The notes under the pieces were generated by a model, which ran no database searches, was not told the origin of the DNA, and saw nothing but the letters and a program-made list of their open reading frames with translations. Positions 27,277-35,502 of a stretch of DNA of 64,000 nt are shown in pieces. Within the stretch, counting starts at the first letter, position 1; every line of letters begins with the position of its first letter. The DNA is from Candidatus Poribacteria bacterium (GTDB lineage: Bacteria > Poribacteria > WGA-4E > WGA-3G), in NCBI GenBank assembly GCA_022820835.1, contig JAJEET010000065.1, positions 17,564-81,563 on the forward strand, given 5' to 3'. The translations under genes were made by a program, and so were the position numbers.

Positions 27277-28380
27277 TTAAGATTCCAAGCGCATCGGTAC
27301 GACGAGACATACATGTTCGTCTGTATCCACCGGTTTAAAGGCGATAGGCTTCACTTCACTGACAAATTCCACAGCAACGGATTCAGATTCGATGTGCGTG
27401 AGGGTCTCTATTAGCCAACGTGCGTCGATCCCGAAGCGTAGACTGCCGGTGCTGGATTCAACAGGTAGCGTCTCGTGGGCTTCCCCGACTTCCGGGGTAC
27501 TCACTGAAACATGGATGCGTTCAGTGTCAATTTCCACGCAGACACAATGGTTTTTCGGATTTGACAGGAGTGCCACACGTTTCGCGGCATGCAGGAACAA
27601 TTCTTTAGAGACAGTAGCACTACCTTCTACCGATTCTGGGATGACTTCCCTGTATTTCGGATAATCGCCATCTACGAGACGCGTGGTCAGTGTAGATGTA
27701 TCATCGGAAAAGAGAATTTGGTTCTCGCGAATCGAGACTTGTACTTTATCGGCTCCATCAAAAGTGCGTTCAATCTCTTTAACGGCTTTGAGTGGAACGA
27801 TAATTCCGTCTACATTTTCTGGTGCACTGAGAGGTTCGCAGCGTGCAAGTGCAAGTTTCACCATATCGGTCGCGACAACTTCCGTCGCCTGCTCATGGAA
27901 ACTAAAATAGAGTCCATTTAGGAAGTAGCGGACATCATCTGTCGCTGCGGCGAATTCAGTCCTGCGGAGCACATTGCGCAAGGTCTCTCCGTCAATTGTC
28001 AACGAATGACCATCAATAGACGGCAGATTCGGGAACTCCTCATCCGAGAGTCCAATAATTTTGTAAACACCGTCGCCACACTTGATTTCAACGCGATCGT
28101 TTGCTGTCGTTGCGAAATGTATCTTCTGATCTTCCGGAAGCTCTTTGACAATGTCGGTCAGTTTTTTGGCAGAGACAGTGATTGTGCCGTCCTCTTGAAT
28201 GTCACCCTCCACGATAATCTTAATCCCGACTTCAAGATCGGTAGCGACGCATTCGATTTTTCCGTCTGCGGCTTCGATAAGTACGTTTGAAAGGATCGGT
28301 AAGGTCGTCCGTCCACTTGCTACGCCTTGTAATATTTGCAGAGCATGCAAGAGATCATCTTTTTCAAAAGTTAGTTCCAT
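27277..28380 (-). CDS. dnaN: DNA polymerase III beta sliding clamp (copy A)
   Basis: 367 residues from the ATG at 28380, which matches the paralogue start; a TTG at 28386 is also possible. Full-length three-domain beta clamp (usual 365-370), with FEKDDLLHALQ at the start, LLSNPKNHCVCV in domain 3 and the typical VPMRL end. It is about three quarters identical by eye to the second clamp encoded directly upstream. The clamp encircles DNA and tethers polymerase III. Each copy has its own promoter of the same sequence. Confidence 0.93.
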   Translation of the reverse strand: MELTFEKDDLLHALQILQGVASGRTTLPILSNVLIEAADGKIECVATDLEVGIKIIVEGDIQEDGTITVSAKKLTDIVKELPEDQKIHFATTANDRVEIKCGDGVYKIIGLSDEEFPNLPSIDGHSLTIDGETLRNVLRRTEFAAATDDVRYFLNGLYFSFHEQATEVVATDMVKLALARCEPLSAPENVDGIIVPLKAVKEIERTFDGADKVQVSIRENQILFSDDTSTLTTRLVDGDYPKYREVIPESVEGSATVSKELFLHAAKRVALLSNPKNHCVCVEIDTERIHVSVSTPEVGEAHETLPVESSTGSLRFGIDARWLIETLTHIESESVAVEFVSEVKPIAFKPVDTDEHVCLVVPMRLES

Positions 28381-28410
28381 TTCCAATTTTCCCCATTAAT
28401 TATTTTTCTA

Positions 28411-28440
28411 ATTCTACCAGAAAAAAGGCGTTAGCGTCAA
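28411..28440 (-). promoter_or_regulatory. Promoter of dnaN copy A
   Basis: Minus strand: TTGACG (28440-28435), 18-base spacer, TAGAAT (28416-28411) with TGG before the -10 box. The same promoter, including spacer sequence CGCCTTTT and CTGG, is found before copy B at 29705-29734. Confidence 0.7.
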
Positions 28441-28571
28441 GTCCTTTTTTCAACTCATGTTAAGTAGTTTTGGGAGATGCCCCCGGTCCAAGTATTGTCC
28501 ATCTACGATCTTATCTCTCTCAGATGCGATGTAGTGGGAGCCCGATTCTCCGCAGCGGAGGGTGTCTGTCT

Positions 28572-29672
28572 TTAAGATGCCAAGCGCATCGGCGTTACCA
28601 CGCACACGTGTCCGTCTGTTCCAACCGGTTTAAACGATACCGGGGTTACTTCACCGGTAAATTCGACAGCGACTGAGTCTGTTTCGATGTGCATGAGGGT
28701 CTCCGTCAGTAACCGTGCATCAATTCCGATGCGTACACGTCCAGCACCGGATTCCACAGACAACGTCTCGTGCGCTTCACCTAATTCCGGACTCATCGCT
28801 GAAATTTGGATCTGCTCAGTATCAATTTCGAGACAGATACAATAATTTTTCGGATTCGATAGGAGTGCGACCCGTCGAGTTGCATGCAGAAGTTGATCTT
28901 TATCAACGACCGCTCTGCCGGTAGATTCCGGGATGAGCTTCTCGTATTTCGGATAATCGCCGTCTATCAGTCTTGTAGTTAAGGTCGCTCGTTCATCAGC
29001 AAGGAGTATCTGATTTTCAAGAATTGAGATCCGTACTTCGCTGGATTCAGCGAAAGTGCGTTCAATCTCTTTGACGGCTTTGAGCGGAACGATGATTCCT
29101 TGGACGTTCTCTGGTGCGCTGAGCGGTTCGCAATGTGCAAGTGCGAGCCAAATCGCATCTGTAGCGACGATTTCTGTTTTATCTTCAAGGAAACTAAAAT
29201 AGAGTCCGTTTAAGAAGTAGCGAACATCTTCTGTCGCTGCGGCGAATTCTGTTCTGCGGAGAACAGCGCGCAAGGTCTCTCCATCGATGGTTAATGAATG
29301 TCCGTCTATAGAAGGCAGCTGCGGGAACTCTTCGTCTGGGAGTCCAATAATCTTGTAAACGCCGTCGCCGCACGTAATTTCGACGCGATCGTTCGCTGTC
29401 GTTAGCAGGTGTATGCTCTGATCTTCAGGGAGTTCTTTGACGATATCAGACAATTTTTTCGCGGAGACAGTGATTGCACCTTCCTCTTGAATGACCCCTT
29501 CAACGGCGATCTTAATCCCGACTTCCAAATCCGTAGCGACGCACTCAATCTTACCATCGGCAGCTTGTATGAGGACATTTGAAAGTATTGGTAAGGTATT
29601 CCGTCCGCTCGCCACGCCTTGTAGGACTTGCAGGGCATGCAAGAGATCATCTTTTTCAAAAGTTAGTTCCAT
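28572..29672 (-). CDS. dnaN: DNA polymerase III beta sliding clamp (copy B)
   Basis: 366 residues, ATG with an AAAGGAGA site. Complete beta clamp with the same domain plan as copy A: MELTFEKDDLLHALQ, NGLYFSFLED, LLSNPKNYCICL and a TPMRL ending. Differences from copy A are spread along the protein with no gap or stop, which suggests both are under selection. Tandem full-length clamps are unusual; most bacteria have one dnaN next to dnaA, and neither dnaA nor recF is here. Confidence 0.93.
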   Translation of the reverse strand: MELTFEKDDLLHALQVLQGVASGRNTLPILSNVLIQAADGKIECVATDLEVGIKIAVEGVIQEEGAITVSAKKLSDIVKELPEDQSIHLLTTANDRVEITCGDGVYKIIGLPDEEFPQLPSIDGHSLTIDGETLRAVLRRTEFAAATEDVRYFLNGLYFSFLEDKTEIVATDAIWLALAHCEPLSAPENVQGIIVPLKAVKEIERTFAESSEVRISILENQILLADERATLTTRLIDGDYPKYEKLIPESTGRAVVDKDQLLHATRRVALLSNPKNYCICLEIDTEQIQISAMSPELGEAHETLSVESGAGRVRIGIDARLLTETLMHIETDSVAVEFTGEVTPVSFKPVGTDGHVCVVTPMRLAS

Positions 29673-29704
29673 TTCCGGTTCTCCTTTTAAGAGGCGTTTC
29701 TATA

Positions 29705-29734
29705 ATTCTACCAGAAAAGGCGTTTTTAAGTCAA
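29705..29734 (-). promoter_or_regulatory. Promoter of dnaN copy B
   Basis: Minus strand: TTGACT (29734-29729), 18-base spacer, TAGAAT (29710-29705), TGG before the -10 box. It lies 33 bases before the ATG. Confidence 0.7.
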
Positions 29735-29883
29735 GTAAATTTTCTCTGAAGTCCTACAGAATAAGCACTGCAAGCGAGGTTCGCGCACGCCTCATTTAGA
29801 GTGTTTCGATGTTGAGAGTTCGAGCCATCTTCTGATTTTCGGCCTCTAATTTTTCACGACTTGCGACGACACAAATCGAGGCT

Positions 29884-30909
29884 TTATTCATTCCAGATGC
29901 CGATTTCGCGGTAGAAACGGATCGCACCCGGATGGAAAGGTGTACCCGTATCCTTGACGACATTTGTCGGATTAATCGCTTTTCCAGCACCGTGTCGCGC
30001 AACCACCTCTGCACGGTTTGTATACAAGGTCTTCGTAAATTCATAGACTATGTTTTCAGCTGTGTTTTCGGCGGTAATCAGATGCATCGCACCGACGTTC
30101 ATACTCGCGAACGGCTCCGTCTGTCCTTTATAGGTATTGGCGGGGATAGTTATTGCGTTAAAGAAGGGGTATTCTTCAAAGAGGGACTGTTTTGCCGTTT
30201 CATCAAACGGAATAAAGAAAATGTTCTGGGATGTACTGGCTTGCGTGACGGCTGGTGTCGGGATCGCACCACCGATGAATGCAGCGGCGGCGGAACCGTC
30301 CGCTAACAGGTCCACCGAACCGATATAGGTACTATTGAGCGGCGAAAAATCTTCGTAGGCGACACCGTGCGCAGCTAATATCGGTTTAAGAAAATACTCG
30401 AAACCTGCGCCTGCGGGGCCGACAACAATGCGTTTCCCCGCAAAATCTTGGATTTTACGGATACTTGAAGACTGCGATGTAATAAACAATCCGACGTTAG
30501 GAGCAAGCGTCATGACGGTGCGGATGGCGTGTTCTGTTCCCCAATCGCCTTCACCACGTACTGCGAAATAAGAGATGGCGGCGTTAGCGAGTGCGAATTC
30601 CAGTTCATTGTTCACAATACGGCGGATGTTCTCCTGCGTACCTTTGGTGGCTTCGGCAGTGACTTCCCAGCCTGCTGAAGGGGCATTACCAGCGACGACT
30701 TCAGCGATAGCGGAACCGACAACGAAAAAAGCACCACCAGCAGGGGCCGTACCGACACTGATGTACTGGCGTTTTGTGGACGTATCGTTTACTAACTCGG
30801 TAGCAGTGTCTTTTTTCTCACCTTCGGCAGTGTCGCGTTTTGCGGTGTTATCGCACGCAAAGGTAAAGATAACACAGATAATCGTTAAATAGCACAAGAT
30901 TGATCGCAT
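29884..30909 (-). CDS. TAXI-family TRAP transporter solute-binding lipoprotein
   Basis: 341 residues with a lipoprotein-type signal (FTFAC at about 15-19), so probably anchored to a membrane. The TAXI signature is clear: YISVGTAPAGGAFFVVGSAIAEV near residue 50, then IQDFAGKRIVVGPAGAG and GGAIPTPAVTQ. TAXI proteins bind glutamate-like or other carboxylate solutes for TRAP transporters. No DctM/DctQ membrane genes are adjacent, so the partner must be elsewhere. ATG with TAGGAGAA upstream. Confidence 0.87.
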   Translation of the reverse strand: MRSILCYLTIICVIFTFACDNTAKRDTAEGEKKDTATELVNDTSTKRQYISVGTAPAGGAFFVVGSAIAEVVAGNAPSAGWEVTAEATKGTQENIRRIVNNELEFALANAAISYFAVRGEGDWGTEHAIRTVMTLAPNVGLFITSQSSSIRKIQDFAGKRIVVGPAGAGFEYFLKPILAAHGVAYEDFSPLNSTYIGSVDLLADGSAAAAFIGGAIPTPAVTQASTSQNIFFIPFDETAKQSLFEEYPFFNAITIPANTYKGQTEPFASMNVGAMHLITAENTAENIVYEFTKTLYTNRAEVVARHGAGKAINPTNVVKDTGTPFHPGAIRFYREIGIWNE

Positions 30910-30949
30910 AACATTCTCCTATTTTTTATGATGTGGCACGGGTTCGGTA

Positions 30950-32212
30950 TCAGCCGATCGGCATCTCAGGTGGAAGTGGACACATCTCCGCCATATCGGG
31001 GAAGATATGCGTTACGTCTTTTCTAAAGACATCGCCACTCAAAATGTCAACGATACCGCCTTGATGCTCTGGATATTCTGATAGAAACCGTGCAAAACTA
31101 AATTCTTTTGTATAAAAAGCGTAAACGAGTTTCCGAAATGCCTCCATACCATCCACAAATGCCGGTCCGAAACTTCCGAGCTGCGCCTCAGAGAAATCAT
31201 CTTTTCGGAAGGCTTCAAGGATAACATCTGCTGCCATCTCACCAGATTTGAGTGCCAAAAACAGTCCGGTTGAGTAGACAGGGTCTAAGAATCCGAACGC
31301 GTCGCCTACCAAGACCCAGTTATTGCCTGCGATACGACTGGCACGATAGGAAAAATCTTTCGTGGTTTGGATCGGGAACAGCTGCTTCGCGCCTTCGAGT
31401 CTCTGCTTCAGCGGTGCACACTTCATCAATTCTTCGTTGAAGATTTTCTGTGTGTCGAGTTTTCCGTCGGCATCTCTCCGGTTTTGGAGGAGGTAATCCA
31501 ATTCACCGACAACACCGATACTCGTACGGTTGTAGGGGAGCGGGATCGACCAGAACCAAGAGTCTTTCTCTTCAGTATGTAAGATGAGTGTGGCCCCCTC
31601 GTCGATACCTTCATCTCTGTGTCCGCCTTCGTAGTGCGTAAAGAGCGATGCCATCTTGAGGTTCGGTTCTATCGTGTTGAGATTCAGCTGTCTACCAATG
31701 AGCGATCGTTGTCCGGTGGAATCGACGATGACGGTTGCGTTGAGCGTTTCACGGGTGCCGTCAGCGTTCTGTGTTAAGACACCGGTTGCGGTGTCGCCAT
31801 CCAAAAGGACTTCTCGCACACCAACCCCGCGGCGGACCTCTACGCCTTTTTCTTTGGCGTTGTCCAAGAGCATCTGATCGAACTCACTCCGTAGGACCTG
31901 CCATGTGACAGCACTCTCATGTGGATTGGTTTGGAAGAAATAGAACGGCGCGGACCCCTTGCCGGAGCGTGAATAGAACTGTACGCTGTATTTCTGTGGG
32001 AAATGGCTTGTGCGTAGTTTTTCGAGCATACCGAGCCGTTTGAAGGTCCAGTATGTAGCCGGAATCAGCGATTCGCCGATTTTGAATGTCGGTTCGGATT
32101 CTCGTTCAAGGAGCAGCACGCGGTATCCTTGTTCAGCGACAAGCGTTGCGACGGTGCTTCCACCGGGCCCGCCCCCGATAACGATGGTGTCGTAATTTTG
32201 ATATGTGTTCAT
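30950..32212 (-). CDS. FAD-dependent oxidoreductase, flavin-dependent halogenase-like
   Basis: 420 residues. The Rossmann FAD motif is at the N-terminus (VIGGGPGGSTVATLVAEQG), followed by FKIGESLIPATYW, which is typical of the halogenase/geranylgeranyl-reductase group, and by SWFWSIPLPYNRTSIG, which contains the WxWxIP motif that marks flavin-dependent halogenases. GDAFGFLDPVYSTGLFLAL is the second FAD contact. In true halogenases a Lys is needed near the substrate pocket; I cannot place it with confidence. No biosynthetic cluster surrounds it, so reduction or hydroxylation remain possible. Confidence 0.8.
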   Translation of the reverse strand: MNTYQNYDTIVIGGGPGGSTVATLVAEQGYRVLLLERESEPTFKIGESLIPATYWTFKRLGMLEKLRTSHFPQKYSVQFYSRSGKGSAPFYFFQTNPHESAVTWQVLRSEFDQMLLDNAKEKGVEVRRGVGVREVLLDGDTATGVLTQNADGTRETLNATVIVDSTGQRSLIGRQLNLNTIEPNLKMASLFTHYEGGHRDEGIDEGATLILHTEEKDSWFWSIPLPYNRTSIGVVGELDYLLQNRRDADGKLDTQKIFNEELMKCAPLKQRLEGAKQLFPIQTTKDFSYRASRIAGNNWVLVGDAFGFLDPVYSTGLFLALKSGEMAADVILEAFRKDDFSEAQLGSFGPAFVDGMEAFRKLVYAFYTKEFSFARFLSEYPEHQGGIVDILSGDVFRKDVTHIFPDMAEMCPLPPEMPIG

Positions 32213-32261
32213 TTACGCTCGCTTGGTCAAGGAAACTTCTTCATGTTGCTAAGAATTGAAA

Positions 32262-32462
32262 TCAATCCGCAGCTTCTTCGTCTTTCGACTTTTCTGCTTT
32301 GGGTTTCTCATCCGGTGGATTCACGAATTTATATTTTCCAGACTTCCGGTATTCTTTTTCTAATGCCTGATAGTGAGCGATCAGTTTGTCGATATCATGA
32401 TCAAATCGCTCGGAGATTTCCCGTCGAATTCTGTGAATTTCATCGATTTCATAGTCTGCCAT
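32262..32462 (-). CDS. Small charged protein, relative of the PIN-toxin partner at 37858
   Basis: 66 residues, highly charged. Its core (RREISERFDHDIDKLIAHYQ, then KSGKYKF) is clearly related to the 81-residue protein encoded at 37858-38103, which overlaps a PIN toxin gene. The Lys/Glu/Asp-rich tail is likely disordered. It lies just downstream of a BrnA-like gene. By analogy it could be an antitoxin or accessory protein; no toxin gene is next to it. Confidence 0.65.
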   Translation of the reverse strand: MADYEIDEIHRIRREISERFDHDIDKLIAHYQALEKEYRKSGKYKFVNPPDEKPKAEKSKDEEAAD

Positions 32463-32534
32463 TTGCGTGGTTACCCCCTAAACAATTATAACCTCGGAAA
32501 TACCGTTGTGGTACCGAGACAGCCATTTATTGAT

Positions 32535-32768
32535 TTACCTGTGTGCTTCCATATACGCTCGAAGCACCGTATTTATTCGAGTGTGGTAATCTTGCCCTTG
32601 CCCCTTGAACCACTCCAAGATTTCTTGTTCAATCTGAAGGTAATTTTCAGGAATCATCTGCTGAGCGTTTTCCCAAAACTCGTCATCAAGTTCGGGGATA
32701 TCTGATGTATCAATGGCGTTATCAGGCAGGTTCTCAATTTCAGAGAGCCGTGTTTTTGCAAGCCTCAT
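32535..32768 (-). CDS. BrnA-like antitoxin (DUF4415), without a BrnT partner
   Basis: 77 residues. The DIPELDDEFWENAQ segment and the C-terminal LEWFKGQGQDYHTRINTVLRAYMEA are hallmarks of BrnA/DUF4415 ribbon-helix-helix antitoxins. BrnT toxin is normally encoded just upstream; here the upstream sequence (32769-32874) has no ORF, so this is an orphan. A TATAAT box with TGT in front lies at about 32790-32795 on the minus strand. Confidence 0.75.
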   Translation of the reverse strand: MRLAKTRLSEIENLPDNAIDTSDIPELDDEFWENAQQMIPENYLQIEQEILEWFKGQGQDYHTRINTVLRAYMEAHR

Positions 32769-32874
32769 GATATTTCTCTTTTATTATAACACAATTTAAA
32801 GGAATCTGTAAGTCTAAATTGGTGAACAAACGCACGCGCAATGAATTGCGCGACTACGAACCGGAATGTATTTT

Positions 32875-34125
32875 TCACGAAGTTCGCTCATCCCTGAAGC
32901 GTCTTGATTTGAGTTCATATCGCGGTAGCGTGCCGAGTGGCACTGTTTTCACGACAACACGCAAGCCTAAATCATCTCGGATAGCAGAAGCAACCGCTAT
33001 GGCAGTCGCATCAGGGTTCGAGTTCGTAGATTCAATCTGGATTTCGAGTTCGTCAAGCGTCTCTGTGCTGTAAGCGCGCCCGGCGAACTCTTGGACATCT
33101 GGGAACTTGAGGATGATGTTTTCAAGTGTCGCAGGATAGATGTTCAGTCCACGGACGATGAGTGCGTCGTCTAACCGTCCGATAACGCCGCCATCAAGGA
33201 CACGACCCTTTCGGCCGCCTTCATACCGTCCCAATTTAAGTTTAACATAGTCCCCTGTCCGATAGCGGATCACAGGCATACCGACGCGCCCCAAATTGGT
33301 AATCACTAACTCGCCTTCGTCTGCTGACGCATCGGTTTCTGGGTCGAGGACTTCACAGATAAACTCGTCTTCGTTGAGATGGATACCTACCTGCTGTTCA
33401 CACATGAATCCCCATGCACCGACTTCCGTTGCACCGGTGTGGTCGTAGGCACGCGCACCCCAACGGGTTTCAATCCGCTGTTTCGTTGCCGGTACACTGG
33501 CACCAGGTTCGCCCGCGTGGATGGTTACTCGAACCGAGGATTCTTCGCTCAGATTGATGCCGTCTTGTTCGGCAACTTCAGCGAGTCGAAGCGCGTAGGT
33601 CGGCGTGGCGATAAGCACTGTTATATCATTACTGAGGATTGTGCGTATCCGCTGTTCGGAGGTCATGCCGCCGTTCGGGATGATGAGTGCGCCGAGCTGC
33701 TGTGCACCGTGATAGGCACTCCAGAAACCGATAAATGGGCCGAACGAAAAGGCGATCATCAGCCTGTCTGCGGAGGTCACACCCGCACCGCGATAGACTT
33801 TCCCCCAGCATTTGCCCCACCAGTCCCACGATTCTGCTGTATCTAACCAGCGCAGTGGTGCACCTGTTGTACCAGAGGTGCGGTGGAGACAGGTATATTG
33901 CTCCAACGGAAAAGTGAGGTTTGTGCCGTAAGGCGGATGCGATACCTGATCTGCGCTGAGTTCTTCTTTTGTAGTGAATGGCAAACGCTGATAATCGGCG
34001 AGTGTTTGTACGTCGTTTGGATGTGTGATCCCGGCTGCTGTAAGCTTTTGTCGATAGAAACTGTTTGTCTCTAATACCGGTGCAAGCATTTCACGAAAGC
34101 GGTGTAATTGTGTGTTTGTATCCAT
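32875..34125 (-). CDS. Phenylacetate-CoA ligase-like AMP-forming ligase
   Basis: 416 residues. ANL superfamily: the P-loop-like motif LHRTSGTTGAPLRW, the YDHTGATEVG motif, and the RYRTGDYVKL and GRLDDALIVRGLNIYP motifs are as in PaaK-type ligases, which activate aryl acids to CoA thioesters through an acyl-adenylate. It is the last gene of a four-gene operon (Fe-alcohol dehydrogenase, PQQ-like propeller, radical SAM protein, ligase), with a 3-base gap to the gene before it. Substrate unknown. Confidence 0.88.
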   Translation of the reverse strand: MDTNTQLHRFREMLAPVLETNSFYRQKLTAAGITHPNDVQTLADYQRLPFTTKEELSADQVSHPPYGTNLTFPLEQYTCLHRTSGTTGAPLRWLDTAESWDWWGKCWGKVYRGAGVTSADRLMIAFSFGPFIGFWSAYHGAQQLGALIIPNGGMTSEQRIRTILSNDITVLIATPTYALRLAEVAEQDGINLSEESSVRVTIHAGEPGASVPATKQRIETRWGARAYDHTGATEVGAWGFMCEQQVGIHLNEDEFICEVLDPETDASADEGELVITNLGRVGMPVIRYRTGDYVKLKLGRYEGGRKGRVLDGGVIGRLDDALIVRGLNIYPATLENIILKFPDVQEFAGRAYSTETLDELEIQIESTNSNPDATAIAVASAIRDDLGLRVVVKTVPLGTLPRYELKSRRFRDERTS

Positions 34126-34128
34126 GTA

Positions 34129-35499
34129 TTAGGTGTATCGGGTATTCTGGTATTCAGGTGCATAGAACGCTGGCAGCAGACTATCAACCTGTAGCAGTCC
34201 GCGCTGTGTGAGCTGGATATCGTCTGATTCGGCGTTGACGCGCAGCATACCGTCGTTTTGTAGTTTCTCATAAGGTTCAGCAAAAATCTCAAGGATATCA
34301 GCGTTGAACTTCGTTTTGAAATAGGACGGTCTAATTTTGCCGAGTTTAAGTTGCAGTATCATCTCCCGCGTCAGTCGTTCCGATTCCGTCGGTTTCAATG
34401 CTCGGTAAACCGGGAGGCTGTCTTCTTCGAGGGCACCGAGGTAGTCACCCCATGACGGTGCGTTCTGAAAGTGGATTCCGCTGAGATGCGAGAAAGAGGC
34501 GACTCCTGTGCCGATCATATCGCTGCCTTGCCAGACGGCATCGCGATAGACAAATTGACAATTTTTGTCTCTCTTTAGCACAGTGTACGCGCTGGATTGC
34601 GTATAACCGGCTTGTGCGAATTGTTCAAAGGCGTATTGATGCCACTCGCGTTTCAGTTTCCAATCTGCCACCGGCAATGCATCGCCACCGAGGATGTCCT
34701 TGGAGTAGACAGTGTTGAAGGGCAGCTCCAACTGATAGACAGTGACGCTGTCTGGATCGAGTTCAATTGTTTTTTTGACGGTCTCGCGCCAACTTTCCCA
34801 TGTCTCGCCTATCATGCCTGAAATCAGATCGATATTCACCTGATCGAACGCCAACGCCTTGATCCATGGGTGGATGCGATAGACCTCTTTGGAAAGATGC
34901 GCTCTACCGTTTTCAGCGAGGATCTCGTCATTGAGGTTTTCAACGCCGAGACTCAATCGGGTTACACCGATCGCTTTGATGGCGTTGAGTTTCTTTTCTG
35001 TCAAGGTACCGGGTTCACATTCAAAAGCAATCTCTTCAGCGGCATCCCACGGCATTACCTGTTTCACTCTATCGACGAGCGTGGTCAAGTGCTTGACGCT
35101 GATATAGGACGGCGTTCCGCCACCGAAATAGACGAATCTTAGTGGACGGCCTGCGATTGCGGGTTTCGCACTGTAAAGTTCAACCTCTTTGGCGAGTGCG
35201 TTCAGGTACGTATCAATTTCCGAACTGTTTTTATCCGTATAGACACGGAAATAGCAGAACTTACACCGCTTACGACAGAACGGGATATGGAGGTAAAGTC
35301 CCAAGGTCGCATCCGGGCGTGGGGGTGCGTCGAGTGCTTGATGCACCGCTGGCACATCGGATTCCCCCCAGGTCGAATACGGGGGGTAGTTGGAGACGAA
35401 AACGCTCCCTACGGTTGTGTCCTTTGAATCTATGCCTGCTGTCGCAGGTTCTGCTAAGTGCGTTGCTTGTGAACCCGTGTTTAACTGTGTTTTAGACAT
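34129..35499 (-). CDS. HemW/HemN-like radical SAM protein (coproporphyrinogen oxidase family)
   Basis: 456 residues. The radical SAM cluster motif is in YLHIPFCRKRCKFCYFRVY (CxxxCxFC), followed by a GGGTPSY motif and FECEPGTLTEKKL, all typical of the HemN/HemW family. The N-terminal 70 residues (NYPPYSTWGE) are extra relative to HemW. Family members include heme chaperones, anaerobic coproporphyrinogen oxidases and class C methyltransferases; the operon with a CoA ligase and an alcohol dehydrogenase makes a biosynthetic role as likely as heme handling. A GGAG site lies in the upstream gene's end. Confidence 0.82.
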   Translation of the reverse strand: MSKTQLNTGSQATHLAEPATAGIDSKDTTVGSVFVSNYPPYSTWGESDVPAVHQALDAPPRPDATLGLYLHIPFCRKRCKFCYFRVYTDKNSSEIDTYLNALAKEVELYSAKPAIAGRPLRFVYFGGGTPSYISVKHLTTLVDRVKQVMPWDAAEEIAFECEPGTLTEKKLNAIKAIGVTRLSLGVENLNDEILAENGRAHLSKEVYRIHPWIKALAFDQVNIDLISGMIGETWESWRETVKKTIELDPDSVTVYQLELPFNTVYSKDILGGDALPVADWKLKREWHQYAFEQFAQAGYTQSSAYTVLKRDKNCQFVYRDAVWQGSDMIGTGVASFSHLSGIHFQNAPSWGDYLGALEEDSLPVYRALKPTESERLTREMILQLKLGKIRPSYFKTKFNADILEIFAEPYEKLQNDGMLRVNAESDDIQLTQRGLLQVDSLLPAFYAPEYQNTRYT

Positions 35500-35502
35500 A
35501 AT

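Noticed and set aside
29796..29870. A short minus-strand frame ending REKLEAENQKMARTLNIETL past the TAXI gene
   Set aside because: It looks protein-like but has no start codon of its own and no ribosome site; too short to support.
32835..32852. CGCGCAAT/ATTGCGCG palindrome after the CoA ligase gene as a terminator
   Set aside because: The loop is only two bases and there is no T run, so it cannot be called a terminator.
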